Positions 34,124 to 43,840 are shown, counted from the stretch's first letter. The stretch: DNA of 64,000 bases from Pseudomonas caricapapayae (GCF_001400735.1 NZ_LJPW01000144.1:124001-188000); one strand, 5' to 3'. The notes: a model not told the origin generated them from the sequence alone. Program-made: numbers and translations.

Positions 34124-37100
34124 ATGCGACCGGTGTCTATGTTTTCCCTGCGTTCCATTTGTGCTGCCGCACTGTTTGCGCTTTGCCTGTCCACCTTCCC
34201 GGCGCTCGCCGCCGATCCGCCCAGCAGCGATGCCGTACAGCAAAGCCTCGACAAGATTGCCGACCGCAAGCTGCCTGACGCCGAGCAAAAAGCGCTGCAA
34301 CAGGTGCTTGAGCAGACACTGGCCTTTCTGAACAGCAAGCAGGACAGCGAACAGAAACTGGCAGCACTCAAACAGCAGCTCGCCCAGGCACCCAAACAGA
34401 CATCGGAAAACCAGCGTGAGCTGGCCCGCCTGAAAGAAAGCAAAATAGTGCCCGTCGCTCAGCGCTATGGCGGCCTCGATGTACCGCAACTGGAGCAGCT
34501 TCTCAGCCAGCGCAGCACTCAGCAAAGTGACTTGCAGAGCGAACTCAACGATGCCAACAGCCTGGCCATAACGGCGCAAACCCGGCCGGAGCGGGCGCAG
34601 ACTGAAATCAGCGCCAATCAGACGCGCATTCAGCAGATCAACGCCATCCTCAAGAATGGCAAGGACAACGGCAAGACCCTGAGCGCCGACCAGCGCAACC
34701 TGCTCAATGCGGAACTGGCCTCGATCAATGCCCTCAACCTGCTGCGCCGTCAGGAACTGGCCGGCAACAGCCAGTTGCAGGACCTGGGCAACAGTCAGCA
34801 CGACTTGCTGACTGAAAAAGTCGCACGTCAGGAACAGGAAATTCAGGACCTGCAAACCCTGATCAACGACAAGCGTCGTGCCCAGTCGCAGAAGACGGTC
34901 GCCGACCTGTCCCTGGAGGCGCAGAAGTCCGGCGGCAGCAGCCTGCTGGCGACTGAAAGCGCCGCCAACCTCAAGCTGTCCGATTACCTGCTGCGCGGCA
35001 CCGATCGCCTCAACGAACTGACCCAGCAGAACCTCAAGACCAAACAGCAACTCGACAACCTGACCCAGACCGACCAAGCCCTCAGCGAGCAGATCAACGT
35101 ACTGAGCGGCAGCCTGCTGCTGTCCAAGATTCTCTACAAGCAGAAGCAAGCGTTGCCGCATCTGGAGCTGGACAAGGGTCTGGCTGACGAAATCGCCAAC
35201 ATCCGCCTGTATCAGTTCGACATCAACCAGCAACGCGAACAGATGAGCACACCCACGGCTTATGTCGAACGGCTGCTCGCCACTCAACCGCCGGAAAACG
35301 TTACCCCGCAATTGCGCAGGACGCTGCTGGACCTGGCCATCACCCGCAGCGATCTGCTGGAGCGCCTGAACCGCGAACTGAGCGCGTTGCTGAACGAGTC
35401 CATCACGCTGCAACTGAACCAGAAACAGCTGACCAGCACCGCTCAGGGCCTGCGCTCGACGCTGGACGAGCAGATGTTCTGGATCCCCAGCAACAAACCG
35501 CTGGATGTGGAATGGTTTCAGAATATCTGGCCACGCCTGCAAAAGCAGATCGCTACCCTGCCGTGGACATCCAGCCTCACCGAGCTGTCAGACGGCCTGA
35601 CTCAGCGGCCGCTGCTGTTCCTGCCGTTATTGCTGCTGATCGGCGTACTGACCTGGAGACGCAAGGCGCTGTACCAGAAACTCAATCGCCTGCACGCCGA
35701 CATCGGCCACTTCAAACGTGACAGCCAGTGGAAAACCCCGCTGGCGCTGCTGATCAATGTGCTGCTGGCCATGCCCGTGGCGCTGGGACTGGCGCTGTGC
35801 GGCTATGCCCTGCAAATCGATGCCCGCGGGCAAAACGCCAACCTGGGCGAGGCACTGCTGCAGATTGCCCTTGCGTGGCTCGTGTTCTACACCGCTTACC
35901 GCGTCCTCGCCCCGTCCGGCGTTGCACAACTGCATTTCCGCTGGGAAACGGCGCAGGTCGAGTTCCTGCGTGGCTGGGTCCGTCGCCTTGGTCTGGTGGT
36001 GCTGGCGCTGGTGGCCGTGGTGGCGGTAGCCGAACACCAACCAGCCGCACTGGCCGACGATGTGCTGGGCATCGGCGTGGTCCTGACCTGCTACGCCCTG
36101 ATGACCTGGCTGCTCGGCCGATTGTTGATCTCCAGCCCCACTCACCATAACGCGTCGCTGTTCCGCAAGACCGTCGGCGTGGTGTTCACGGCATTGCCCG
36201 TCGCTCTTTTCCTGGCAGTGTGCTTTGGCTACTACTACACGGCGCTCAAGCTCAGCGACCGCCTCATCGACACGCTGTACCTCATGATGATCTGGCTGAT
36301 GGTCGAGGCGACTTTCGTTCGCGGTCTGAGCGTCGCCGCCCGGCGACTGGCATACCAGCGCGCGTTGGCCAAGCGTCAGGCAGCCAGAGAAAACGGCGAC
36401 AGTGATATTCCGGTCGAAGAGCCCAAGCTGGACATCGAACAGGTCAACCAGCAATCACTTCGTCTGATTCGTCTGGCCCTACTGGCGGGTTTCGTCGGCG
36501 CGCTGTATCTGGTGTGGGCCGAGCTGATCACGGTATTCGCGTATCTGGACAACATCATCCTCTACGAATACACCAGTGGCACCGGTGCCAACATGAGCAT
36601 GGTGCCGATCAGCCTGAGCGATTTCCTCGGAGCCGGGGTGATCATCGTCATCACCTTCGTGCTAGCTGGCAACCTGCCCGGCCTGCTGGAAGTGCTGGTG
36701 CTGTCACGCATGAACCTCGCGCAAGGCAGTGCCTATGCGACCACCACGCTGCTGTCGTACACCATCGCCGGGATCGGTTTCGTGACCACGCTGTCGACGC
36801 TGGGCGTGAGCTGGGACAAGCTGCAGTGGCTGGTCGCGGCGCTGTCGGTGGGCCTGGGCTTCGGCATGCAGGAGATCTTCGCCAATTTCATCTCCGGGAT
36901 CATGATCCTCTTCGAACGCCCGGTGCGTATCGGTGACACCATCACCATCGGTGCCCTGTCTGGGACGGTCAGCAAGATCCGCATCCGTGCCACGACCATC
37001 ACCGACTTCGACCGCAAGGACATCATCGTCCCGAACAAGACCTTTATCACCGGCCAGCTCATCAACTGGTCGCTGACCGACACCGTTACCCGCGTAACCC

Positions 37101-37528
37101 TCAAGCTGGGCGTGGATTACGGCTCGGACCTGGATCTGGTGCGCTCCCTGCTGCTGCAAGCCGCACGGGAAAACCCCCGGGTGCTCAAGGAACCGGAACC
37201 GATCGTCTACTTCCTGAACTTCGGCGAAAGCACCCTCGACCACGAACTGCGCATGCACGTGCGCGATCTGGGCGACCGCAACCCGGTGCTCGACGAAATC
37301 AACCGCTTCATCAATCGCGAGTTCAAGAAGCAGCACATCAACATCTCGTTCCGTCAGATGGAGATCTACCTCAAGAACACCCAGGGCCTGGAATACAAAC
37401 TGGTGCCCGCCGAACCAGGCGAAAAGAGCGGTGCGCCGACCGGACAAACGACGCTGCAACCGGTGAACACCACCGTGACCCCGGCGACCAAGGATGCACC
37501 GGAACCGCCTGAGCTGCGGCTGGATTGA
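34124..37528 (+). CDS. mscK: Large mechanosensitive channel of the MscS family (MscK/KefA type)
   Basis: 1134 residues. ATG at 34124, with a second candidate at 34139, precedes a signal peptide (SICAAALFALCLSTFPALAA). A long periplasmic coiled-coil region rich in Gln/Leu heptads covers about 30-500. Some eleven membrane helices follow, the last being the MscS pore helix with LGFGMQEIFANFISGIM at about 910-926, then the MscS beta domain (RPVRIGDTITIG). Length and layout match MscK/MscM (about 1100 residues), which release solutes on hypo-osmotic shock; MscK versus MscM cannot be settled here. The C-terminal tail is Pro/Thr rich. Downstream of nhaP2, syntenic with PA5022. Confidence 0.9.
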   Translation: MRPVSMFSLRSICAAALFALCLSTFPALAADPPSSDAVQQSLDKIADRKLPDAEQKALQQVLEQTLAFLNSKQDSEQKLAALKQQLAQAPKQTSENQRELARLKESKIVPVAQRYGGLDVPQLEQLLSQRSTQQSDLQSELNDANSLAITAQTRPERAQTEISANQTRIQQINAILKNGKDNGKTLSADQRNLLNAELASINALNLLRRQELAGNSQLQDLGNSQHDLLTEKVARQEQEIQDLQTLINDKRRAQSQKTVADLSLEAQKSGGSSLLATESAANLKLSDYLLRGTDRLNELTQQNLKTKQQLDNLTQTDQALSEQINVLSGSLLLSKILYKQKQALPHLELDKGLADEIANIRLYQFDINQQREQMSTPTAYVERLLATQPPENVTPQLRRTLLDLAITRSDLLERLNRELSALLNESITLQLNQKQLTSTAQGLRSTLDEQMFWIPSNKPLDVEWFQNIWPRLQKQIATLPWTSSLTELSDGLTQRPLLFLPLLLLIGVLTWRRKALYQKLNRLHADIGHFKRDSQWKTPLALLINVLLAMPVALGLALCGYALQIDARGQNANLGEALLQIALAWLVFYTAYRVLAPSGVAQLHFRWETAQVEFLRGWVRRLGLVVLALVAVVAVAEHQPAALADDVLGIGVVLTCYALMTWLLGRLLISSPTHHNASLFRKTVGVVFTALPVALFLAVCFGYYYTALKLSDRLIDTLYLMMIWLMVEATFVRGLSVAARRLAYQRALAKRQAARENGDSDIPVEEPKLDIEQVNQQSLRLIRLALLAGFVGALYLVWAELITVFAYLDNIILYEYTSGTGANMSMVPISLSDFLGAGVIIVITFVLAGNLPGLLEVLVLSRMNLAQGSAYATTTLLSYTIAGIGFVTTLSTLGVSWDKLQWLVAALSVGLGFGMQEIFANFISGIMILFERPVRIGDTITIGALSGTVSKIRIRATTITDFDRKDIIVPNKTFITGQLINWSLTDTVTRVTLKLGVDYGSDLDLVRSLLLQAARENPRVLKEPEPIVYFLNFGESTLDHELRMHVRDLGDRNPVLDEINRFINREFKKQHINISFRQMEIYLKNTQGLEYKLVPAEPGEKSGAPTGQTTLQPVNTTVTPATKDAPEPPELRLD

Positions 37529-37550
37529 GACGACTCCTTGCAGCGGTAGC

Positions 37551-37584
37551 GCGCATCAACCGGGCTCCAGTCCGGCTGATGCGC
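37551..37584. terminator. Bidirectional hairpin between mscK and the biotin carboxylase gene
   Basis: GCGCATCA (37551-37558) with TGATGCGC (37577-37584), and an inner CCGG/CCGG pairing. It lies in the 69-bp space between two convergent genes. No T-run, so it may act as a stabiliser or factor-assisted terminator. Confidence 0.5.
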
Positions 37585-37597
37585 AATAGCGGATAAA

Positions 37598-39331
37598 TCA
37601 GGCCTCAACCCGCCCAATCACCACCTTCGCCTCCAGATATTCCCCAGGCGCTTTGCCGATCTGCAGCGTCCCGGCACACGGTGCCAGAATCGATGTTTCC
37701 ATCTTCATCGCCTCCATGATCGCGATCACCTGCCCCTTCTCTACCGTCGCACCGTCTTCAACCGCCCAGGCATGCAGGTTACCCGCTACCGGCGTCAGCA
37801 CTGCGTGCGGGTCCGGGGCGTCGGCCGGTGGCTGGCTGGCGTCAGCCGGTGCGGCAGTGTTCAGGCTCATGCCACGCAGCAGCGCAGCAGGCAGGCCCAG
37901 TTCGTGGCGCTTGCCGTCGATTTCGACGAAGGTGCGCAGTACGCCCGTGTCGACCGGCACCGTGCTGCGCGGAGCGATTGCGACCTGTTCGGCGAAGTCG
38001 GTTTCGATCCAGCGGGTGTGAACGGCGAAGGTATCGGCTGCGGTGAAATCGTCGTGGTCCATGACTGCCCGATGGAACGGCAGCACAGTGGCGACACCTT
38101 CCACCTTGAACTCGGCCAGCGCACGACGGGCGCGGCTGATGGCCTGCTCGCGGGTTGCGCCGGTGACGATCAGCTTGGCAATCATCGAGTCGAAGTTCGG
38201 TGAGACGCGTGAGCCTTCTGTCACGCCGGTGTCCAGACGCACGCCCGGACCGGACGGCGGCTGGAATACATCGATCGCGCCCGGCGTTGGCAGAAAGCCG
38301 TTGCCTGCATCTTCGGCGTTGATGCGAAATTCAAAGCTGTGGCCGCGCGGCACAGGTGTGCCTTCGAACGACAGTGGCAAACCGTCGGCCACACGAAGTT
38401 GTTCGATAACCAGATCCACACCACTGGTTTCTTCAGTGACCGGGTGTTCCACCTGCAAGCGCGTGTTGACCTCCAGGAACGACAGGGTGCCATCGCCGCT
38501 GAGCAGGAACTCCACCGTACCGGCACCGACATAGCCCGCTTCGGCGCAGACCGCACGGGCCGACTCGTGAATGCGCTGGCGCAGTTCGTCATTCAGATAA
38601 GGCGCTGGTGCCTCCTCGATCAGCTTCTGGTTGCGGCGTTGCAGCGAGCAATCGCGGGTGCCGACCACGACCACCCGGCCATGCCGGTCAGCGATGATCT
38701 GCGCCTCGATGTGCCTTGGGCGATCCAGAAAGCGTTCGACGAAACACTCGCCACGGCCGAATGCGGTCACCGCCTCACGCACGGCAGACTCGTACAGTTC
38801 GCGGACTTCATCGAGCTTCCAGGCAACCTTCAAGCCACGACCGCCGCCACCAAATGCGGCTTTGATGGCAATCGGCAAGCCATGTTGTTCGGCAAACGCG
38901 ACCACTTCAGAAGCATCGCTCACCGGGTTTTCAGTACCGGCCACCAACGGCGCGCCGACTTTCAGGGCGATACGCCGGGCCTGAACCTTGTCACCCAGTG
39001 CATCGATGGTTGCCGGGTCCGGGCCGATCCAGGTCAGGCCTGCGTCGATCACGGCGCGAGCGAAATCGGCGCGTTCGGAGAGAAATCCGTAGCCTGGGTG
39101 AACCGCGTCGGCACCGGCACGAGCGGCAACTGCCAGCAGTTTCTCGATATTCAGATAGGTGTCGGTCGGGCGCTCGCCCTGCAGGCCATAGGCCTCGTCG
39201 GCCTGATGCACATGCAGCGCATCAATGTCGGCATCGGCATACACCGCCACCGAGGCGACTCCGTAGTCACGGCAGGCACGGGCAATACGAACGGCAATTT
39301 CGCCACGGTTGGCAATCAGAACCTTTTTCAT
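37598..39331 (-). CDS. Biotin carboxylase fused to biotin carboxyl carrier domain, 5-oxoprolinase-operon type
   Basis: 577 residues. Biotin carboxylase at 1-450: KVLIANRGEIAVRIARAC N-terminus, glycine-rich ATP loop FGGGGRGLKV, and EVNTRLQVEHPVTEE active-site segment. After a Pro/Ala linker comes a biotinyl domain with IMEAMKMETS, biotinyl Lys about 543. No carboxyltransferase is encoded in this gene. Its start overlaps the pxpB-pxpC stop by 4 bp, so translation is coupled. The KipI/KipA-like product upstream is homologous to the carboxyltransferase part of urea carboxylase, so together they may form a complete biotin-dependent enzyme. It is not housekeeping AccC, which lacks the biotinyl domain. 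Last gene of the operon. Confidence 0.85.
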   Translation of the reverse strand: MKKVLIANRGEIAVRIARACRDYGVASVAVYADADIDALHVHQADEAYGLQGERPTDTYLNIEKLLAVAARAGADAVHPGYGFLSERADFARAVIDAGLTWIGPDPATIDALGDKVQARRIALKVGAPLVAGTENPVSDASEVVAFAEQHGLPIAIKAAFGGGGRGLKVAWKLDEVRELYESAVREAVTAFGRGECFVERFLDRPRHIEAQIIADRHGRVVVVGTRDCSLQRRNQKLIEEAPAPYLNDELRQRIHESARAVCAEAGYVGAGTVEFLLSGDGTLSFLEVNTRLQVEHPVTEETSGVDLVIEQLRVADGLPLSFEGTPVPRGHSFEFRINAEDAGNGFLPTPGAIDVFQPPSGPGVRLDTGVTEGSRVSPNFDSMIAKLIVTGATREQAISRARRALAEFKVEGVATVLPFHRAVMDHDDFTAADTFAVHTRWIETDFAEQVAIAPRSTVPVDTGVLRTFVEIDGKRHELGLPAALLRGMSLNTAAPADASQPPADAPDPHAVLTPVAGNLHAWAVEDGATVEKGQVIAIMEAMKMETSILAPCAGTLQIGKAPGEYLEAKVVIGRVEA

Positions 39332-40932
39332 CTGTTATTGGTCTCGTCTGAAGTGGCGGGGCGCACTGGCTCGAAGGCGCTCAGCGGGTTGAAACGAATG
39401 CGGGCGTTGACCGGGATCTGCCCGGCCTTGTCCAGATGGTAGGTGGCAACTGCACCAATAACCGGGTAACCGCCGGTCAGCGGGTGATCGGCCAGAAACA
39501 GCACCGGCTGGCCGCTGGGTGGCACCTGAATGGCACCAACCGTGGTGCCTTCGCTGGGCAGTTCGCCACTGACGGCGCGCTCCAGCGCCTGCTCCCCGGC
39601 CAGGCGGATACCGATCCGGTTGGATTGCGGCGTGACCAGCCAGGTCTGTTGCGCGAGCAGCGCCTGCGCCTCGGCGGTGAACCAGTCACTGCGCGGGCCC
39701 ATGACCACATCCAGCGTGATGACCTGATCGGCACGCGGCATATCGAATGCCGGTTGTTCGGCCACCGACACGGCAACGCCGCCTGCCCTGCGCTTGAAGC
39801 CCAATCGATCGCCGGCCGCCAGCGCGGCAGGGCCAACCTGGGCCAGCGTGTCGGTAGAAAGACTACCCAGCACTGGCTCATGAACAAAACCGCCGCGAAC
39901 CGCCAGGTAACTGCGCAGACCTGCGGTGGGCGAACCGATGTCTACCTGATCGCCGCTGTGCAATACAAATGGTACGTAGAGAGGCGGCTGTAGCCGCTGA
40001 CCATCGACGGTCATGACCTCTACCGATACCTGCGCGCCAGTTATCGCGACGACAGTCTGCCCCTGGCAGGTGAACGTCAGGCCGCCCATGAGAATTTCCA
40101 GGCAAGCGGTGCCCGGATCATTGCCGACTGCGCGATTGGCCGCCCGCAGTGCGCCACGATCCAGTGCGCCCGATGCGGAAACACCCTGCCCCGCCCGACC
40201 GGGGCGACCCAGATCCTGAAACAGCGTCTGCAGACCCGGCGCCACGATCTGCAGATAGTCTTCGGTGATCGTCGAAACCTGCTGACGAGCGGGCGCAGCC
40301 ACCGACACGCTGGTCACTGGCAGCGGTCCGGCGTCTTGAAAACGCACACGGTAGCCAGGCTGGAGCAAGGCTGGCTCGTCCCGGCCCAGATCCCACATTG
40401 TCGAGTGAGTCACACCGATGATCTGCCAGCCGCCAGGACTGGCCTGTGGATAAATACCGCTGAAACCACCGGCCAGCGCCACTGCGCCAGCGGGAATGCG
40501 CGTACGTGGCGTACTGCGCCGCGGCACCACGAACCCGGCACCGCCGCTCAGATAGGCAAAACCGGGCGCGAAGCCGCAAAACGCGACGTTGTAGTCGCTG
40601 CCGGTGTGGCGCTTGATCACTTCTTCGACGCTGATGTCCAGTTCCCGGGCGACATCGGCCAGGTCTTCGCCGTTGTAATGCACGGGTATTTCAATCAGCT
40701 TGCCGGGCTCGCGAGCGGTGCCGCGAATGTCACGCGAAGCAATCTGCGCCGCCAGCGCTTCGAAGCTGACGGCTGCGGGGCGAAAATGCACCAGTAACGT
40801 TCGCGCTGCCGGAACGATTTCCTCCACGCCAGCGACAGGTTGCTGCTGCAGCGATTCGAACAGGGCCAGGGTCTCGTCCAGATTCGACAGTTCAACCAGG
40901 AGCGCATCCAGGTTGGCCGGGTAGAAACGCAT
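39328..40932 (-). CDS. pxpBC: Fused 5-oxoprolinase subunits B and C (PxpB-PxpC; KipI-KipA)
   Basis: 534 residues. The N-terminal KipI/PxpB domain (about 1-215) has CGFAPGFAYLSG and PRRSTPRTRIPAGAVALAGG; the C-terminal KipA/PxpC domain (about 230-530) has LQTLFQDLGRPGRAGQGVS near its start and PPSGQPVLFLADHPLTGGYP near its end. In most bacteria these are separate genes; here they are one chain, as in some urea-amidolyase-related proteins. With PxpA they open 5-oxoproline to glutamate using ATP. Starts 9 bp after the DUF1445 gene and overlaps the biotin carboxylase start. The fold also matches the carboxyltransferase region of urea carboxylase. Confidence 0.9.
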   Translation of the reverse strand: MRFYPANLDALLVELSNLDETLALFESLQQQPVAGVEEIVPAARTLLVHFRPAAVSFEALAAQIASRDIRGTAREPGKLIEIPVHYNGEDLADVARELDISVEEVIKRHTGSDYNVAFCGFAPGFAYLSGGAGFVVPRRSTPRTRIPAGAVALAGGFSGIYPQASPGGWQIIGVTHSTMWDLGRDEPALLQPGYRVRFQDAGPLPVTSVSVAAPARQQVSTITEDYLQIVAPGLQTLFQDLGRPGRAGQGVSASGALDRGALRAANRAVGNDPGTACLEILMGGLTFTCQGQTVVAITGAQVSVEVMTVDGQRLQPPLYVPFVLHSGDQVDIGSPTAGLRSYLAVRGGFVHEPVLGSLSTDTLAQVGPAALAAGDRLGFKRRAGGVAVSVAEQPAFDMPRADQVITLDVVMGPRSDWFTAEAQALLAQQTWLVTPQSNRIGIRLAGEQALERAVSGELPSEGTTVGAIQVPPSGQPVLFLADHPLTGGYPVIGAVATYHLDKAGQIPVNARIRFNPLSAFEPVRPATSDETNNR

Positions 40933-40941
40933 GAGCCTCTC

Positions 40942-41736
40942 CTATACGTGGTAGTAGCTGTCCGGGATATCGGTGATGAACATGTGGCCCGGAGCGTGGG
41001 AAATCGCAAACGGTACGCGAGACGCCATGACCACCGCCTGGGGCGTCACGCCGCAGGCCCAGAACACCGGAATCTCGCCGGGCCCGATCGTCACGGCATC
41101 GCCAAAATCAGGGCTCGCCAGGTCTTTGATGCCGAGCAGTCCAGGCTCGCCGACATGTACCGGCGCGCCGTGCACACCGGGATAACGCCCGGTGATGCGC
41201 GCCGCTTCGGCGACCCTGTCTGCCGGGATCGGTCGCATCGACACCACCATGTTGCCCTGCAGACGCCCGGCCGGGCGACAGACCCGATTGCTGCGGTACA
41301 TCGGCACATTGCAGCCTTCGCTGATATGCCGCACATCGATACCAGCATTCATCAGGTCGGTCTCGAACGTAAAACTGCAACCGATCAGAAAGCTGACCAG
41401 ATCAGTGTGCTGCGTCCATATGTGGCTGACGTCACTGAGCTCTTCGGCCAGCTGGCCATCGCGCCAGACGCGATACAGCGGCAGATCGGTGCGCAGATCC
41501 GCCTGCTCGGCCAGAAGTGTGGTGTGGCTGCCGGGCTCTGTCACATCAAGCACCGGGCAGGCTTGCGGGTTGCGTTGCGCGAACAGCAGAAAGTCATACG
41601 CCCATTCACGCGGCAGCGTGATCATGTTGCATTGGGTCAGACCGGGTGCTTCGCCAGCGGTCGGTGAGACGAAACCATCGCGGTAGCGGGCACGGGCAGC
41701 GCTGGCAGCCTCGCGGGCGTGTTGCAGTGAGTTCAT
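40942..41736 (-). CDS. DUF1445 putative hydro-lyase (D-glutamate cyclase-like)
   Basis: 264 residues of the DUF1445/YcsI family. Signature segments: FLIGCSFTFETDL, HISEGCNVPMYRSN, GNMVVSMRPIPA, GEIPVFWACGVTPQAVVM and the C-terminal ISHAPGHMFITD. The family is annotated as putative hydro-lyase; the mammalian DUF1445-containing DGLUCY cyclises D-glutamate to 5-oxo-D-proline, and the present neighbours handle 5-oxoproline, so a role around glutamate and 5-oxoproline is reasonable. It lies 2 nt after pxpA and 9 bp before the pxpB-pxpC fusion. B. subtilis ycsI sits in the same kind of cluster. Confidence 0.88.
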   Translation of the reverse strand: MNSLQHAREAASAARARYRDGFVSPTAGEAPGLTQCNMITLPREWAYDFLLFAQRNPQACPVLDVTEPGSHTTLLAEQADLRTDLPLYRVWRDGQLAEELSDVSHIWTQHTDLVSFLIGCSFTFETDLMNAGIDVRHISEGCNVPMYRSNRVCRPAGRLQGNMVVSMRPIPADRVAEAARITGRYPGVHGAPVHVGEPGLLGIKDLASPDFGDAVTIGPGEIPVFWACGVTPQAVVMASRVPFAISHAPGHMFITDIPDSYYHV

Positions 41737-41738
41737 GA

Positions 41739-42503
41739 TCAGCCTCGAGTGAATGCGCGGACGGTGATGCCTGCGTTGTGCAAACGATCTTTCAGGATGC
41801 GGGCGATGTTCACCGCACCCGGACTGTCGCCATGGACGCAGATCGAATCGGCCTGCAGGCTGATTTCGCGGCCATCTTCAGCCTCGATAGTGCCTTCGCG
41901 AACCAGGCGCAGCATGCGCTCGGCGATCAGCTCGGCATCGTGCAGAACGGCACCGGGACGCGAGCGGGACACCAGCGTGCCTTCAGGGGTGTAGGCACGG
42001 TCAGCGAATGCCTCGGCGACGCAGGACAGCCCCGCTTCACGCGCCCAGTCGAGCAATGGCGAATTGGCCAGACACACCAGTTTCAGCGCAGGGTCAATGC
42101 GCAGTAGCGCCTGAATGACCGCCGTTGCCTGACGCTGATCGCCAGCGATGGTGTTGTACAGCGCACCGTGCGGTTTGACGTAGGTCACGCTCGTGCCTGC
42201 GCTGCGGGCCAGGCCCTGAAGCGCGCCGATCTGATAGATGACATCGGCGGTCAGCTGGTCGCTCGGGATGTCCATGTTACGGCGACCGAACCCTACCAGG
42301 TCCGGGTAGGCCACATGCGCGCCGATGGCAACGCCCCGGGCCGCTGCGGCCTCAAGGGTACGCAGAATGCCGGCCGGGTCACCGGCATGAAAACCGCAGG
42401 CCACGTTGGCGCTGCTGACCACATCGAGAATCGCTTCGTCGTCGCCCATGCTCCAGGCGCCGAAGCTTTCACCAAGGTCACTGTTAAGGTCTATCGCAGG
42501 CAT
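41739..42503 (-). CDS. pxpA: 5-oxoprolinase subunit A (PxpA; LamB/YcsF family)
   Basis: 254 residues. ATG at 42503 has GGAG 8 nt upstream and gives MPAIDLNSDLGESFGAW, the family N-terminus; the open extension to 42542 lacks support. LamB/YcsF motifs are clear: NVACGFHAGDP, GAHVAYPDLVGFGRR, YVKPHGALYN, EAFADRAYTPEGTLVSR and the C-terminal CVHGDSPGAVNIA. PxpA works with PxpB and PxpC to cleave 5-oxoproline to L-glutamate with ATP. It follows the NRAMP gene after 16 bp and precedes DUF1445 by 2 nt, in one operon. Confidence 0.92.
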   Translation of the reverse strand: MPAIDLNSDLGESFGAWSMGDDEAILDVVSSANVACGFHAGDPAGILRTLEAAAARGVAIGAHVAYPDLVGFGRRNMDIPSDQLTADVIYQIGALQGLARSAGTSVTYVKPHGALYNTIAGDQRQATAVIQALLRIDPALKLVCLANSPLLDWAREAGLSCVAEAFADRAYTPEGTLVSRSRPGAVLHDAELIAERMLRLVREGTIEAEDGREISLQADSICVHGDSPGAVNIARILKDRLHNAGITVRAFTRG

Positions 42504-42519
42504 TTCTTGTTCTCCGAAA

Positions 42520-43752
42520 TCAGGCTGCATTGATAAAGGCAAAGATGGCTCCTGCCGATTTGAACGCCATGTACCACGACAACAGGCAAGTCAGAACACC
42601 CAGTACCAACAGCCAGCGAGGGTAGTGATAGCCGTCCATCAGGTCGGAACGACGCCAGCCGACGTACATGAAAATGCTCAGGCCCAGAGGCAGGATCAGA
42701 CCGTTGAAGCCACCGGCAAACACCAGCAGCGCGGCCGGTGGCTTGCCCCACATCACGTATACGACCACAGTGATCAGAATAAAGCCGACCGTCGCCAGAT
42801 TGCGCGCTCGCTCGGTGATGCGCTTGGAAAACACCGTGATGAACGACATGGAAGTATAGGAGGCACCGATAACGCTGCTGATACCGGCAGCCCAGAGCAC
42901 CAGACCGAACATCATCAGACCGAAGTTGCCGGCAGCAGCACCAAAGGCCTGGGCTGCGGGGTTTGCGCCCTGGCCGGACACATCAATGACGACCCCGCTG
43001 GCAACCACACCCAGAATCGCCAGAAACAGCACGTAGCGGGCGATGCCGGTGACCAGAATCCCGGTGAGTGCAGCCTTGGATACCACATCAATGTTTTCCA
43101 CCCCGACCGTACCGCGGTCCAGCAAACGGTGGGCACCTGCGTAAGTGATATAGCCGCCGACGGTCCCGCCGACAATGGTGGTGATGGCCGCGAAGTCGAC
43201 CATGTCCGGCAATACTGTCTGGCGCAGCGCTTCGCCCAACGGCGGATGCGATGCAAAGGCAGCGAAGAGGATCAGGCAGACTTTCAACGTGCCCAGTACC
43301 ATCATGATGCGGTCCATCGCGATGCCCGCACGGTGCGACGAGAAGATCGCGATGGCGATCAGCGCGCTCAAGGCACCGCCCCATTTGGGATCAAGACCGG
43401 TCAGCGCATTCAAGCCCAGGCCCGCACCGGCGATGTTGCCCAGACTGAACACCAGACCGCCGAAGATGACCAGCACCGCGAGCAGATAACCGCTGCCGGG
43501 AATTGCCGCGTTGGCCAGGTCAGATGCACGCATTCTGGTCAGCGTAACGATACGCCAGACATTCAGCTGGACCACGAAGTCGATCAGAATCGACGCCAGG
43601 ATGCCGAAGGCAAACGCCGCTCCCAGAGTCGCGGTGAACGTGGCTGTCTGGGTCAGAAAGCCAGGACCGATGGCAGAGGTCGCCATCATGAAGATCGCGG
43701 CGATCAAAGAGGCGCGGCGCGCCTTGGTGAACTCATTGGCAGTCTGTGTCAC
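42520..43752 (-). CDS. NRAMP-family transporter of the 5-oxoproline operon
   Basis: 410 residues. A GTG start at 43752 with AGGA 9 nt upstream gives MTQTANEFTKARRASLIAAI; the frame open to 43890 is not supported. About eleven hydrophobic helices. The region TSAIGPGFLTQTATFTATLG near residue 25 is the NRAMP TM1 zone, but the metal-binding DPGN of true Mn/Fe carriers is replaced (IGPGF), so it may carry something else. B. subtilis ycsG is the matching member of a kip cluster. First gene of the minus-strand operon; divergent from the GntR gene with a palindrome between. The substrate might be 5-oxoproline or a related compound, not shown. Confidence 0.85.
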   Translation of the reverse strand: MTQTANEFTKARRASLIAAIFMMATSAIGPGFLTQTATFTATLGAAFAFGILASILIDFVVQLNVWRIVTLTRMRASDLANAAIPGSGYLLAVLVIFGGLVFSLGNIAGAGLGLNALTGLDPKWGGALSALIAIAIFSSHRAGIAMDRIMMVLGTLKVCLILFAAFASHPPLGEALRQTVLPDMVDFAAITTIVGGTVGGYITYAGAHRLLDRGTVGVENIDVVSKAALTGILVTGIARYVLFLAILGVVASGVVIDVSGQGANPAAQAFGAAAGNFGLMMFGLVLWAAGISSVIGASYTSMSFITVFSKRITERARNLATVGFILITVVVYVMWGKPPAALLVFAGGFNGLILPLGLSIFMYVGWRRSDLMDGYHYPRWLLVLGVLTCLLSWYMAFKSAGAIFAFINAA

Positions 43753-43840
43753 GGCGGCATTCCTGAGGTGAGGGGGTAACCTGCCAGAGCAATGAGCATG
43801 CCAACGATCAATCAAGTGCGCCAAGCTGTAGATACATAAG

